A stretch of 48,972 nt of DNA from Sulfurovum sp. (GTDB taxonomy: Bacteria > Campylobacterota > Campylobacteria > Campylobacterales > Sulfurovaceae), in the NCBI GenBank assembly GCA_024637255.1, contig JAGXFO010000003.1, positions 1 through 48,972 of the forward strand. Reading direction: 5' to 3'. Below the pieces are notes generated by a model. It saw only the letters and a list, made by a program, of their open reading frames with translations, was not told the origin of the DNA and did not search any database. Both the position numbers and the translations under genes were made by a program. Below are positions 35,048-44,623 of this stretch, one piece after another (the stretch's first letter is position 1; each line of letters begins with the position of its first letter).

Positions 35048-36060
35048 AAATTTGCCAAATATTGGCCGGCAATGAAGATGGCGGACTTGAAAAACATACC
35101 ATTGAGCTTTCACACGAGCTTCAAAAGGAGGGTTTGGAAATCACAGTGATCGCCCATGAAAAATTTGCAAATGATTTTGCCAATATCCATTTTATACCCC
35201 TTGATTTGTCCAAAGGACGGAATAATTTAGTAATACTTTTTAAACTGTACCAGATATTTAAAAAGGAAAAATTTAATATTATTCATACGCAAGCCAACAA
35301 AGCAACAGCGATGGTGACAAAACTGAAACCATTTTTAGCATCCAAAATTGTTTCTACTTTACATAATTATAAAAAAAACTTGAGACCCTTTTATTATTCT
35401 GATTTTGTGATAACAGTATCAGATAAAATAGGAGAAAAACTACATATACCAAATAAAATTACTATTTATAATGGGCTTAATTTTCATAAAAGAGACAGCC
35501 TGTATATAAACTTACATCAGAAATATGGAATAGATCAGAAGAAGTTTGTCATATGCACTGTAGCACGCCTAACGAGAGTGAAACGATTTGACATTTTACT
35601 AAAGGCTTTGCAAGGCATAAATGTACATCTTATTCTTGTTGGGGGAGGCGAAGATGAGGGAAGCCTTAAACAGCTTGCAAAAGATATAGGTATAGAAGAT
35701 GATGTCACATTTACCGGAAACCTCGATAACCATGAAGTGCAGCAAATTATTTCTTCCTCAAAGTTATTCGTAATGACTTCTGACAATGAAGGGTTTCCTT
35801 ATACATTTGTTGAAACAATGTTTTGCAATACCCCATTTTTATCGACTCCGGTATCTGATATTGAAAAAATTATTGGCAAAAAATATATAGTACCTTTTGG
35901 CGATGTTGAAAAGATATCGGCTCAAATTGCGTTTATAAAAAATAATTATGAAGAAGTTTTAAGAGATTACCAAAATATTTTTAGTTTTTCAGAAGAAAAA
36001 TTCACTCTAAAGAATATGACAAAAGAGACCATATCTGTCTATGAAAAAGTGCTCCGATGA
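35044..36060 (+). CDS. glycosyltransferase, GT4 family
   Basis: A 338-residue GT-B enzyme. The acceptor domain begins KICQILAGNEDGGLEKHTIE, the donor domain follows with VARLTRVKRFDILLKAL, the VGGGEDEGSLKQLA segment and the E-x7-E region EGFPYTFVETMFCNTPFL. It is shorter than the preceding GT4. The donor and acceptor are unknown. It overlaps the deacetylase and the second ELM1 gene by four bases, so it is cotranslated with them. Confidence 0.88.
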   Translation: MKICQILAGNEDGGLEKHTIELSHELQKEGLEITVIAHEKFANDFANIHFIPLDLSKGRNNLVILFKLYQIFKKEKFNIIHTQANKATAMVTKLKPFLASKIVSTLHNYKKNLRPFYYSDFVITVSDKIGEKLHIPNKITIYNGLNFHKRDSLYINLHQKYGIDQKKFVICTVARLTRVKRFDILLKALQGINVHLILVGGGEDEGSLKQLAKDIGIEDDVTFTGNLDNHEVQQIISSSKLFVMTSDNEGFPYTFVETMFCNTPFLSTPVSDIEKIIGKKYIVPFGDVEKISAQIAFIKNNYEEVLRDYQNIFSFSEEKFTLKNMTKETISVYEKVLR

Positions 36061-37085
36061 ACGTACTTGTAGTTAAAGATGATAAGCCTGGACATTATAA
36101 TCAAACAGAGGGCATATTATTGTCATTGAAAGAAATATATCCACATATGACTGTGGAGTATATAGATGTAGAAATAAAAAGTAAAATCAGTCGTAAATTA
36201 CTTAGAGTCTTGCTAAATCACTTTGTAGCTTTTTTTGAAAAAGATTCTAGTCTAAAGTATATAAAATATTTTTACAAAAAATTTAATCTTCCTCAGAATA
36301 AACCTAATCTTATCATATCCACCGGGGGGAACACTGCAAATTTAAATGCCTGGTTTGCAAAAGTATATAATGCAAAGAATATTTTAAATGGCAAATTAAG
36401 GGGGCTTGGGGAAGAACTTTTTACAAAGATTACAACAGTGATTGATTTAGGATATAAAAATCAAATTATTATAGATGCTGCACCAAATACCATAACGTCT
36501 GAAAGATTGGAAACAGAATCTAAAAACTTTTTAGAGACACATAATTTAAATGGCGAGTTTTATAGCTTGTTGCTTGGAGGAGATGGTGCCGGATACCTGT
36601 ACGATGATCATTTTTATGATGAACTTATAGGTTTTGTCATTAACACTTCAGAAAATAACAAGATTAAATGGCTGATTAGCACTTCACGAAGAACGCCATT
36701 GTCAATTGAAAAGAAATTGAAAAAAAGTTTAGAAAATTATTACGCATATTTTGTTGCATATAATATAAAACCTGAAAAAGTCTTATTGCCATTTTTAGGG
36801 GCAAGCAAAGCAGTTTTTGTTACCGAAGAGAGTTCTTCCATGATATCTGAAGCAATCTCTGCCCAAAAACCTGTCTATACACTCCGACCAAAGGAGGCCA
36901 AACCCGACAGTAATTATCAAAATATATTACAAAAATTTTTGATAAAAAAAAGGATTAAAAGGATAGACATTTTTGGTTTAGAAGATTTTGAAGTTCAGTT
37001 AGAGGATTTTGAGACGATAGAGGATGACACCTATATAAAAATATCAAAGAAGATTAAAGCTCATTTGGCAGAGGAAGCATTATGA
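36057..37085 (+). CDS. ELM1-family GT-B-like protein (second of two)
   Basis: A 342-residue paralogue of the protein at 32257. It opens VLVVKDDKPGHYNQTEGILL, with the same D-x-P/M-G-H opening. It has the LIISTGGNTANLNAWFAK and SLLLGGDGAGYLYDD glycine-rich segments, the WLISTSRRTPLSIEKKL stretch that parallels STSPRTSKEIEKL in the first copy, and FVTEESSSMISEAISAQKP near the end. Shared landmarks support common descent within the operon. The predicted fold is GT-B; the substrate is unknown. Confidence 0.78.
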   Translation: MNVLVVKDDKPGHYNQTEGILLSLKEIYPHMTVEYIDVEIKSKISRKLLRVLLNHFVAFFEKDSSLKYIKYFYKKFNLPQNKPNLIISTGGNTANLNAWFAKVYNAKNILNGKLRGLGEELFTKITTVIDLGYKNQIIIDAAPNTITSERLETESKNFLETHNLNGEFYSLLLGGDGAGYLYDDHFYDELIGFVINTSENNKIKWLISTSRRTPLSIEKKLKKSLENYYAYFVAYNIKPEKVLLPFLGASKAVFVTEESSSMISEAISAQKPVYTLRPKEAKPDSNYQNILQKFLIKKRIKRIDIFGLEDFEVQLEDFETIEDDTYIKISKKIKAHLAEEAL

Positions 37086-38164
37086 GAAAAATTGGATTGC
37101 TGGTAACCAATCTTGCCGGAAGTGGAGCAGAGAAAGTGGTGCTGCATCTGGCTGAAATGTTTGAAAAGTATGGAGATGAGGTGCATATTTTTCTTCTTGA
37201 AAACATCATTTTGTATGATGTCAAAGGGGTCAAAATTCATGTGCTTAGCCAGAACCGCGTATACTTCAAGCTATTTAAAAACCTTGGCGATAAATTTCTT
37301 GCAAGCAAATTAAAAAGTATGGTTCGCCATATAGAGCAGGATGGTAAGAAATTTGATCTCTTTCTCTCGAACCTTCCGGCTGCAGACAGGGTGGCATCCC
37401 AAGCAAATCTTCCACACACAAAGTATTTGATACACACTTCTTATTCAATGGAATTGAGTGAATTTAGACAAAGAGGGAAAGTTCGTCGCGCGAACAAAAA
37501 AGAAAAACTGTATCGATTACTTTATAAGGGAAAAGACCTGATTGCTGTAAGCGAAGGGATAAAAGAAGACTTAAATAAGATGGGTATCGGCTATAGTTCC
37601 TGTGAAGTGATCTACAATCCTTTTGATGTAGAAGCCATACGCGAACTAGGAGAAGAGAGTGCTGAAAATAAGATCGAAGGAGAATACTTACTTAGTGCTT
37701 CTGCCTTTCGTCCGGTGAAGCGTCATGATATTCTGTTGGAAGCTTACAGTAAACTCGAAAATCCTCCGCCTTTGAAACTTTTGTGCAACAGAAATCCAAA
37801 ACTTGAAAAAATGATTGATGCATTAGGTATCGGAAATAAAGTAGAGATTCTTGGATTTACAAAGAACCCTTACCCTGTCATTAAAAATGCCAAACTTTTG
37901 ATCCTCTCATCTGAAAGAGAAGGGCTTCCAACAGTCCTCATAGAGTCTCTAATACTCGGTACAGCGGTTGTAAGTACAAATTGTCACTCAGGACCTTCTG
38001 AAATTCTAACAGCTGATTTGAGTCCTTATTTGGCTAAAATAAATAATCCAAAAGAACTTAGCGATAAAATTGAATTAGCCTTGGGCCATTATCCTGAAAT
38101 TGAGGATGCCTATATAGAAAAATTTAAGGCAGAAGCAGTTTTTAAAAAATACCAAAAAATATAA
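37082..38164 (+). CDS. glycosyltransferase, GT4 family (first of a paralogous pair)
   Basis: A 360-residue GT-B enzyme. It begins KIGLLVTNLAGSGAEKVVLHL, has SASAFRPVKRHDILLEAYSKL in the donor domain, then LLCNRNPKLEKMIDALGIG and the nucleotide-binding EGLPTVLIESLILGTAVVST with NCHSGPSEIL. The N-terminal GSGAEKV loop and E-x7-E are intact. The next gene is a clear paralogue, so the pair probably arose by tandem duplication and may add similar sugars in sequence. Confidence 0.9.
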   Translation: MRKIGLLVTNLAGSGAEKVVLHLAEMFEKYGDEVHIFLLENIILYDVKGVKIHVLSQNRVYFKLFKNLGDKFLASKLKSMVRHIEQDGKKFDLFLSNLPAADRVASQANLPHTKYLIHTSYSMELSEFRQRGKVRRANKKEKLYRLLYKGKDLIAVSEGIKEDLNKMGIGYSSCEVIYNPFDVEAIRELGEESAENKIEGEYLLSASAFRPVKRHDILLEAYSKLENPPPLKLLCNRNPKLEKMIDALGIGNKVEILGFTKNPYPVIKNAKLLILSSEREGLPTVLIESLILGTAVVSTNCHSGPSEILTADLSPYLAKINNPKELSDKIELALGHYPEIEDAYIEKFKAEAVFKKYQKI

Positions 38165-38180
38165 TGCAGGGAGTTTGTGT

Positions 38181-39278
38181 ATGAACAGAATAGGTCTAAT
38201 AATCAATAATCTAGCCGGCGGTGGAGCTGAAAGGGTTGTTGTTAATCTTGCTAAAATGTTTCAGAAGCGAGATATTGACGTTCATGTTTTTATATTAGAA
38301 GATGTTATTTCATATGATGTATCTGGACTGAATATTCATAAAATCACAATACAAAAACAAAAAAACAAGTTATTTAAAAAAAATGGCAAACAGGTTTGGG
38401 CAGAGTTACTTGAAAAAGCTATTAAAGAAATTGAGCTCGATGGCATAAAGTTTAATGTTTTATTTTCAAATCTTCCACTTGCAGACAGAGTTGTGAGAAG
38501 AGTTAACTTGAATAATAAAATTTATTATATTATTCATACAACATATTCCGCGGAACTAATGGAATTGAAAAAAAGAGGGGAATTTATAAGAGCATTTCGT
38601 AGAAAAAGAGCTTTTAAAAAACTTTATAATTATAATGATCTTATTTGTGTCTCACAAGGAATTTGTAACGATCTAGCAAATGTCGGCATAAAGCCTCATT
38701 CTAGTACGGTCATCTATAATCCTTTTGATACGAATAGAATTATAGAAAGTGCAGAAGAAACCCCTCAAGATATGCCTGATTATGAATACATGATACATGT
38801 TGGCGCTTTTAGAAAGGAAAAACGCCATGATATTTTACTCGAAGCCTACGCTAAATTGCATAATCCTCCAAAACTAATACTAATGTGTAAGCATGATGAA
38901 AAATTGGAAAAATTAATTAATAAGTTTGATTTAAAAGAAAAAGTTGAAATTTTTGGTTTTCGCAGCAATCCTTACCCTTATATTAAAAATGCAAAATTAT
39001 TAGTTTTGTCATCAGGAAGAGAAGGGTTGCCAACAGTTCTTGTAGAAGCACTCGTGCTGAATACACCTATTGTAAGTACAAATTGCGTTTCAGGGCCTTC
39101 AGAAATTTTGACAGGATCGCTAAGTGGATATTTGGCCAAAGTGAACGACAGTAAAGATCTTGCAGATAAAATACGTTTGGCTTTGGTAGGTTACCCAAAT
39201 ATAGATGCAGCAATGATTGAAAAATTTAAAGAAGAAAATATTTATAATGAATATAAAAAACTATGGGAACATAATTAG
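38181..39278 (+). CDS. glycosyltransferase, GT4 family (second of a paralogous pair)
   Basis: A protein of about 365 residues. It starts NRIGLIINNLAGGGAERVVV, matches the preceding protein along its length, and has HVGAFRKEKRHDILLEAYAKL and EGLPTVLVEALVLNTPIVST with NCVSGPSEIL. The gene is more AT-rich by eye than its paralogue, which suggests a separate history. I start at the ATG at 38181, with AGGGAG seven bases upstream; a TTG at 38175 is also in frame. A 16-base gap separates it from the previous stop, unlike the tight overlaps upstream. Confidence 0.9.
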   Translation: MNRIGLIINNLAGGGAERVVVNLAKMFQKRDIDVHVFILEDVISYDVSGLNIHKITIQKQKNKLFKKNGKQVWAELLEKAIKEIELDGIKFNVLFSNLPLADRVVRRVNLNNKIYYIIHTTYSAELMELKKRGEFIRAFRRKRAFKKLYNYNDLICVSQGICNDLANVGIKPHSSTVIYNPFDTNRIIESAEETPQDMPDYEYMIHVGAFRKEKRHDILLEAYAKLHNPPKLILMCKHDEKLEKLINKFDLKEKVEIFGFRSNPYPYIKNAKLLVLSSGREGLPTVLVEALVLNTPIVSTNCVSGPSEILTGSLSGYLAKVNDSKDLADKIRLALVGYPNIDAAMIEKFKEENIYNEYKKLWEHN

Positions 39279-39280
39279 AA

Positions 39281-40543
39281 ATGAATACCAAAATAAATTT
39301 TCTCATACATGAGATTACAGCTAATAAAATTATCAATTATTTACTTATATTGTTTGCTTTTGCATTTCCTTTAAGTGTTAAAAAATCCACAGTTATTTTG
39401 GTATTGATAATTTTTGTATGGATCATAGAAGGTCAGTGGAAAAGTAAGTTTAAAACACTTTATGACTCAAGGCCTTTCAGATACTATTTTGCATTTATTA
39501 TGTTTGTAGGTTTATCTCTATTATGGAGTGAGACTATTTACGGAGGTTTTGTAAAACACTACCCAAGCAATGCAATAGTAGCCTACATAAGAATGTATTT
39601 TTTTGGATTTATGCTAGTCCCTATTATTCTTACATCAATGCGGTTGCAGTATAGCCAATGGATTATCTCCGCTTTTTTAACTGCAATGTTTCTTAGTGAG
39701 GTTGCTTCCTGGGCAGTTTATATGGAGTGGATACACATACATGGGGTACAGGCAGATGATCCATCGCCCTTTATGCACCACAGTCTATATTCTATTTTTT
39801 TGGCTGTAACTATTTTTGTATTGTTGGTAGAGTTTTCTAAAATTCACAACGCCCTTACAAAGGTTTTAATCATCTTTTTTATCTTGAGTGCACTTATTAA
39901 TCTTTTTCTAAATGGCGGCAGATTGGGACAGTTGGCTTTTTTTGTGGCACTGCTAGTCTATATTTTCATGAAGTTTAAAATAACATTCAAAACAATCATT
40001 TTAAGTATGGTTTCCATTGCTGTCATTTTCTTCTTAGCATATAAAATAAGTCCTATTTTTCATCTTCGCGCCAATGCAGCTATAGAAAATCTTGAAAAAG
40101 CTTCTCAGGGGCAATTTAACTCATCATGGGGTAGTCGGATTTATGCGTTGATAGTTGCAAAAGATATTGTTTTAGATCATCCGATTATAGGTGTGGGAGT
40201 AGGTGGTGCAAAAAAAGTGTTTATAGAAAAAGCAGAAGCATATCCCCATGGCGGACTCGTAAAAGGATTTTGGCATATGCATAATGGGTATATGCAAATA
40301 CTTTTAGAAACAGGCATTGTGGGACTATCCTTATTTTTTTTATTTCTGCATGCTTTGCTGAGAGTGTCACTCGAAAACGACATGCGAATATTGCTTTGTG
40401 TTTTCACTGTGATCTATTTGGTTGGCTTTGTGGGGGAACCGCTATTTTGGAATCCGCAACCATTTTTGCTCTTTAACTTTTTTGTAGGATTTTTCTTATT
40501 ACTTGGAGCCGGCAACTCTGCATTCAAAAAGGATTTAAACTAA
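39281..40543 (+). CDS. O-antigen ligase/polymerase-like membrane protein
   Basis: A 420-residue protein with about ten to twelve membrane segments and a Wzy_C-type region. It has FMHHSLYSIFLAVTIF, the LNGGRLGQLAFFVALL loop, then GVGVGGAKKVF and the long-loop motif HMHNGYMQILLETGIVGLSL, which carries the conserved H/N/Y and E residues of WaaL and related ligases. It would join an undecaprenyl-linked glycan to the lipid A-core, consistent with the Wzz and WbaP-type genes just downstream. Ligase and polymerase cannot be told apart from sequence alone. Confidence 0.83.
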   Translation: MNTKINFLIHEITANKIINYLLILFAFAFPLSVKKSTVILVLIIFVWIIEGQWKSKFKTLYDSRPFRYYFAFIMFVGLSLLWSETIYGGFVKHYPSNAIVAYIRMYFFGFMLVPIILTSMRLQYSQWIISAFLTAMFLSEVASWAVYMEWIHIHGVQADDPSPFMHHSLYSIFLAVTIFVLLVEFSKIHNALTKVLIIFFILSALINLFLNGGRLGQLAFFVALLVYIFMKFKITFKTIILSMVSIAVIFFLAYKISPIFHLRANAAIENLEKASQGQFNSSWGSRIYALIVAKDIVLDHPIIGVGVGGAKKVFIEKAEAYPHGGLVKGFWHMHNGYMQILLETGIVGLSLFFLFLHALLRVSLENDMRILLCVFTVIYLVGFVGEPLFWNPQPFLLFNFFVGFFLLLGAGNSAFKKDLN

Positions 40544-40545
40544 AG

Positions 40546-42261
40546 ATGAAAGAATTATTAAAATATTTTCTCCCTTACATGGTGGCATATAAAAAAGAGT
40601 TTATTTTTGCTATTTTTGGGATGATCGCTGTGGCCATAGGTACCACGCTCTCTGCACATTTGCTCAAACCGGTGTTGGATGATGTTTTTATCTCTAAAGA
40701 TGCCCAAATGCTCAAGTTTATTCCTTTTGCGATCATAGGTGTTTTTATGCTTAAGTCTGCAGGGCGTTATGTTCAGACTTATTATACGGTGTATATCGGA
40801 GATGACATTGTCCGCAAACTTCGCGACAGACTCTCAAGTCACCTTATGCATCAGGATATTGATTATCTGAACAAGATGCGTAGCGGAGAGTTGCTTAGTC
40901 GTGTGACTAGTGACCTTGGACGCATTCAGCAAGTGGTGTCCTCCATGATACCTACACTGATGGTCAAATCTATGCTGATAGTCACCCTTTCGGCATACGT
41001 AATCTACCAAAGCCCCAAACTTGCTTTTTATTTTTTGATCATCATGCCTTTGGCTTTGCTGCCTTTGCAGTTGTTGGCAAAAAAGATGAAGCATTATTCC
41101 AGACGTTCGCAGGAAAGCAACTCTAACCTTACTTCACGCCTTACGGAAATTTTTAACAATATTGAAGTCATCAAAGCAAACTCCTCTCAAGAGTTTGAAA
41201 ATCAGCGATTTGCCAAAGAAAATATGAACTTTTTCAAATTGGCGATCAAGCAGATGAAGATCAATGCATTGGTTGGACCTACGCTTGAAGTATTTGGCTC
41301 TGCAGCCATTGCCATTGCCATTTATGTCGGTGCTTTGCAGGTTATCCATGATGAGATTACGGTAGGAACTTTTTTTGCTTTTGTTACAGCACTGTTCATG
41401 CTCTATGATCCCATCAAAGTGCTGTCTAATGTGCATAACAGCATTCAAGATGCGGTGGCTGCAACTGAACGCATGAATGAACTTTTTGATACAAAGGCAA
41501 GCATCATTTCAGGAGATAAAGTACTGGATGAAGTCAAGAGTGTACATTTCTGCTCTGTTAGCCTTGCATATGATGGCAAGGAGGCACTCAAAGAAGTCAA
41601 TCTGGAAACAAAAAAAGGTAAAGTGTATGCACTCGTAGGTGACAGTGGTGCAGGAAAAAGCAGTTTTATCAATCTGCTGGTGCGTTTTTACGACCCCACT
41701 GGCGGTGAATTGCAGATCAATGGCGAAAGTATTAAAAATTACACACTACGCTCCTTGCATCAGAAGATAGCTTATGTGACACAGCGTATCTATATCTTTC
41801 AAGACACTATCATGGCAAATGTTGCTTATGGGAGTGACGCAGAGGAAGAAAAGGTAATTGAAGCACTTAAAAGAGCTCAGGCCTGGGAATTTGTTCAAGA
41901 CATGAAAGAGGGTATCCATACCGTACTGGACGAATTTGGGGTAAATCTCAGTGGAGGGCAGCGTCAGCGCATTGCATTGGCACGTGCACTTTACAAATCA
42001 CCCGAAATTCTCATACTCGACGAAGCGACCTCTGCGCTGGACAACAAAAGTGAAAAAGCCATCCAAAAAGCTCTCGAAGCCCTCAAAGATGACATCATTA
42101 CCTTTGTGGTAGCTCATCGTCTAAGTACAGTAGAAAATGCCGATACTTTACTGCTTTTTGATTCCGGAGAAATCATAGCCAGAGGAAGCTATAAAGAACT
42201 GCTCGAAAGTTCTGAAGCATTTAGAAAGTTAGCAAATAAGACAGAGAGTGAAAACCTGTAA
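40546..42261 (+). CDS. MsbA-like lipid/oligosaccharide ABC exporter (fused permease-ATPase)
   Basis: A 571-residue half-transporter: six membrane segments (about 1-320) joined to an ATPase. It has Walker A GDSGAGKSSF, the Q-loop in RIYIFQDTIMANVAYG, the signature LSGGQRQRIALARAL, Walker B ILILDEATSALD and the H-loop VAHRLSTVENAD. In a lipid A acyltransferase/LOS operon, MsbA-type export of lipid A-core is the natural reading, though related exporters carry glycolipids. It is the last plus-strand gene of the operon and converges with the Wzz gene. Confidence 0.92.
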   Translation: MKELLKYFLPYMVAYKKEFIFAIFGMIAVAIGTTLSAHLLKPVLDDVFISKDAQMLKFIPFAIIGVFMLKSAGRYVQTYYTVYIGDDIVRKLRDRLSSHLMHQDIDYLNKMRSGELLSRVTSDLGRIQQVVSSMIPTLMVKSMLIVTLSAYVIYQSPKLAFYFLIIMPLALLPLQLLAKKMKHYSRRSQESNSNLTSRLTEIFNNIEVIKANSSQEFENQRFAKENMNFFKLAIKQMKINALVGPTLEVFGSAAIAIAIYVGALQVIHDEITVGTFFAFVTALFMLYDPIKVLSNVHNSIQDAVAATERMNELFDTKASIISGDKVLDEVKSVHFCSVSLAYDGKEALKEVNLETKKGKVYALVGDSGAGKSSFINLLVRFYDPTGGELQINGESIKNYTLRSLHQKIAYVTQRIYIFQDTIMANVAYGSDAEEEKVIEALKRAQAWEFVQDMKEGIHTVLDEFGVNLSGGQRQRIALARALYKSPEILILDEATSALDNKSEKAIQKALEALKDDIITFVVAHRLSTVENADTLLLFDSGEIIARGSYKELLESSEAFRKLANKTESENL

Positions 42262-42302
42262 ACATACGCTAAACGCATTCATAGTATGTTGCTATAGATT
42301 CT

Positions 42303-43157
42303 TTACTCAGAGTCTTCTTCTTTTCGAGAACCACCAATGAACTCTAAAAAGAAAGCCAAAAAGATTGACAGCATCAGCCCTGTCACAAACGCTACGACAA
42401 CGATCAGTGTTTTCTTTGGTTTGATGGGGTGATCTTGCACATCAAAATTACCGACCATAGTGGCTTTTTGTATCTTTAGTGGTGAAATGGAAAGCTCCAA
42501 ATTATTTTTACTGTTTTGAAGGTTGTATATTCTATCTTTCACGCTATTTAGCTCAGTCTGCTTTTTCCCGATCTCTATAGCATAGATCCCAGCTAGGGCT
42601 GCATCTTGTTTGGAGATGCTTAATAGTTTATTTTCATAGTCAGTCATTCGCTCTTCGATCTCTTTGATGAGCTGTCCATCACGACCAATCTCTTCTTTGG
42701 CAAGAGTAAGCTTCTCATTTTGGCTATCGAGGTAAGAGCGTAGCTCTTTATCTTGTGATACTAAAGCATAATCGATGACTTCTTGTAGTTTTAGCTGAGC
42801 TGAAGCATTGTCGTAACCCTGCGCCTGTAAAAGCATTATATTCTTTGTCTCTTTGGGAAGGCTCACTTCGCTTATTATTGGCAGTAAGATCCCTTTCTTT
42901 TTAGCGTTCACTTCAAACACTATTTCCAGTTTCTGCTTCAAGTCTATCAGGTCTTGTACCGGCTTTTTATCGATTTGAGCCAGTTCTATGACAGCTTTCA
43001 CCTCAAATACCGGTTTGGCCAAAACAGCATATGCTAAAGCAAGCAGAGTAAAGAGTGCAGTCACTCCCCAGATAAGTTTTTTTCTTTTTTTAAGAACGGA
43101 AAATAGTTCTCTCAAGTCGATGGTATCTTCTTGTGTATATTGAGTGTTATTTTGCAA
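42303..43157 (-). CDS. Wzz-like polysaccharide chain-length determinant
   Basis: A 284-residue inner-membrane protein with two transmembrane helices, at about residues 32-48 and 252-273. Between them lies a long periplasmic helical domain rich in Lys/Glu/Leu (about 95-210, coiled-coil in character). The second helix is preceded by HPIKPKKTLIVVVAF, the Pro-rich motif of the Wzz/PCP family. It should regulate O-antigen or polysaccharide length together with a Wzy polymerase. It is the second gene of a minus-strand pair, 55 bases after the WbaP-like gene. Confidence 0.85.
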   Translation of the reverse strand: MQNNTQYTQEDTIDLRELFSVLKKRKKLIWGVTALFTLLALAYAVLAKPVFEVKAVIELAQIDKKPVQDLIDLKQKLEIVFEVNAKKKGILLPIISEVSLPKETKNIMLLQAQGYDNASAQLKLQEVIDYALVSQDKELRSYLDSQNEKLTLAKEEIGRDGQLIKEIEERMTDYENKLLSISKQDAALAGIYAIEIGKKQTELNSVKDRIYNLQNSKNNLELSISPLKIQKATMVGNFDVQDHPIKPKKTLIVVVAFVTGLMLSIFLAFFLEFIGGSRKEEDSE

Positions 43158-43212
43158 TGTTATGCCTTTATTTTAGTGATGTAATTATACTGGAAAACTT
43201 TCTAACCTTGGT

Positions 43213-44532
43213 TTAGCTGGCGCCTTGACGGAAAAGTACGGTTTTTGCTGTTTTTAGTAAGATAACCAGATCCATCCAGAGGTTCCAGTTACGCGTATAA
43301 TAGATATCCATATCTACGCGCGAGTGAAAGTCAACATCAGATCGTCCACTCACTTGCCAAAGACCGGTGATGCCTGGTTTTACTGCCATCACCATGTCAA
43401 ATCTATCGCCTATCTTCTCTTTTTCATTGAGCATATATGGGCGTGGCCCTATAAGCGACATTTCTCTTTTAAATACATTGATGATTTGAGGCAACTCATC
43501 GAGCGACGTGCTGCGCATGATCTGGCCTATCTTTGTGATGCGAGGGTCGTTCTTGTATTTATGGTACTTGTCATAGCAGGCTACCTCGTCAGGATTGTCT
43601 TCAAGATACTGTTCCAAGATCTTATCGCTGCCTTCACGCATGGATCGAAACTTATAACACACAAAGATTTCCCCGTTTTTTCCTATGCGCTCCTGTTTGA
43701 AAAAGATCGAGCCCTCAGGCTCCTCTTTTTTCATCAGATATATGATCAACGCAAACACAGGCAGTAAAAGAGGCAGCAGGAGTATGGAGAGCAGTATATC
43801 TGCGATTTTTTTGGTATAGATATTTCTTCTTTTCATTAAAGCGTTTTCTAGGACGATCATATTGGTTCTGGAGTTAAAAAGTTCTATTATCTGGGCTTGG
43901 GCGAAGTTGAAAGTGTTGAGCATCGGTATGAAGATAAGCTCTTTCTCTTCATGCGCAAGTTGAGTGAGTTTCGTCTCTACCTCACTTTTTTCCATTCCGT
44001 TTGGATCAAAAAAAACAACTTCAGCCTCTTCATGGTCGCTTTTTACATACCCAAGATAACGGTTAGAAAATACTTCGTCTATCACATCTGAGTTAGGAGA
44101 AGCGACTTCTGCATTTTTTTTCCACAGTCCAAAAACGGAGAGTTTTGATTTGAGTAGGTACTTGAAGAACGGGATCAAAAGAGCCATAAAAGCAAATGAC
44201 AAAACCACAACAAAGCGAGAGTAATCACCTATAGACTTGCTAAGTGCCAAGTAGGACAAGACCAGCACCATGGAAAGAAGCAAAGACTTTATGATCAGAT
44301 ACGTCTCTTCCCAAAAGTCATGACGATGCTTGTAGATGCTAAGCCCCATCAGGCTGACAAGAACTATCACATAGACAAGCGGCTTATCGGTATAGTGAGA
44401 GAGACTACCGGTCACTTTCATCGCCAAAAAAGGCTCAAGCCACAAGCGCACAAAAAAAGCGCTCACTATGCTAAGATACACAGCCAGTAAGTCAAAACTG
44501 ATTAAGATAAATCGTACAACTATGTTTTTCAA
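43213..44532 (-). CDS. WbaP-type polyprenyl-phosphate hexose-1-phosphate transferase
   Basis: A 439-residue membrane enzyme. It has about four N-terminal helices (residues 8-130), a soluble linker and a C-terminal bacterial sugar transferase domain (from about 245). That domain starts with the re-entrant helix ADILLSILLLPLLLPVF, then FFKQERIGKNGEIF, YKFRSMREGSDK, STSLDELPQIINVFKREMSL, IGPRPYMLNE and VKPGITGLWQVSGRSD. It starts a lipid-linked glycan by transferring a sugar phosphate to undecaprenyl phosphate. The chosen start is a TTG at 44532 with AAAGG upstream. A TATAAT box overlapped by an inverted repeat lies about 35 bases upstream. Confidence 0.9.
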   Translation of the reverse strand: MKNIVVRFILISFDLLAVYLSIVSAFFVRLWLEPFLAMKVTGSLSHYTDKPLVYVIVLVSLMGLSIYKHRHDFWEETYLIIKSLLLSMVLVLSYLALSKSIGDYSRFVVVLSFAFMALLIPFFKYLLKSKLSVFGLWKKNAEVASPNSDVIDEVFSNRYLGYVKSDHEEAEVVFFDPNGMEKSEVETKLTQLAHEEKELIFIPMLNTFNFAQAQIIELFNSRTNMIVLENALMKRRNIYTKKIADILLSILLLPLLLPVFALIIYLMKKEEPEGSIFFKQERIGKNGEIFVCYKFRSMREGSDKILEQYLEDNPDEVACYDKYHKYKNDPRITKIGQIMRSTSLDELPQIINVFKREMSLIGPRPYMLNEKEKIGDRFDMVMAVKPGITGLWQVSGRSDVDFHSRVDMDIYYTRNWNLWMDLVILLKTAKTVLFRQGAS

Positions 44533-44563
44533 ACTAACCTTTCAGACAATAAATAATGAATTA

Positions 44564-44582
44564 ATTATACTGTTTTTACAGT
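44564..44582 (-). promoter_or_regulatory. promoter and inverted repeat upstream of the WbaP-like gene
   Basis: TATAAT (minus strand, 44569-44564) abuts a palindrome ACTGT-N4-ACAGT (44569-44582) in the -10/-35 spacer. The palindrome could be an operator or chance. It does not match the LexA spacing. Confidence 0.4.
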
Positions 44583-44623
44583 TTGTGACTCTTTAACTTC
44601 CTCTAAAATCGCCCAATAAGTCC

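Noticed and set aside
42261..42290. AACATAC/GTATGTT inverted repeat between msbA-like and wzz-like genes as terminator
   Set aside because: Large 16-base loop, AT-rich seven-bp stem and no U tract; too weak to call.
44569..44582. LexA box at the WbaP-like promoter
   Set aside because: The half-sites CTGT and ACAG are only four bases apart, not the eight expected for an enterobacterial-type SOS box.
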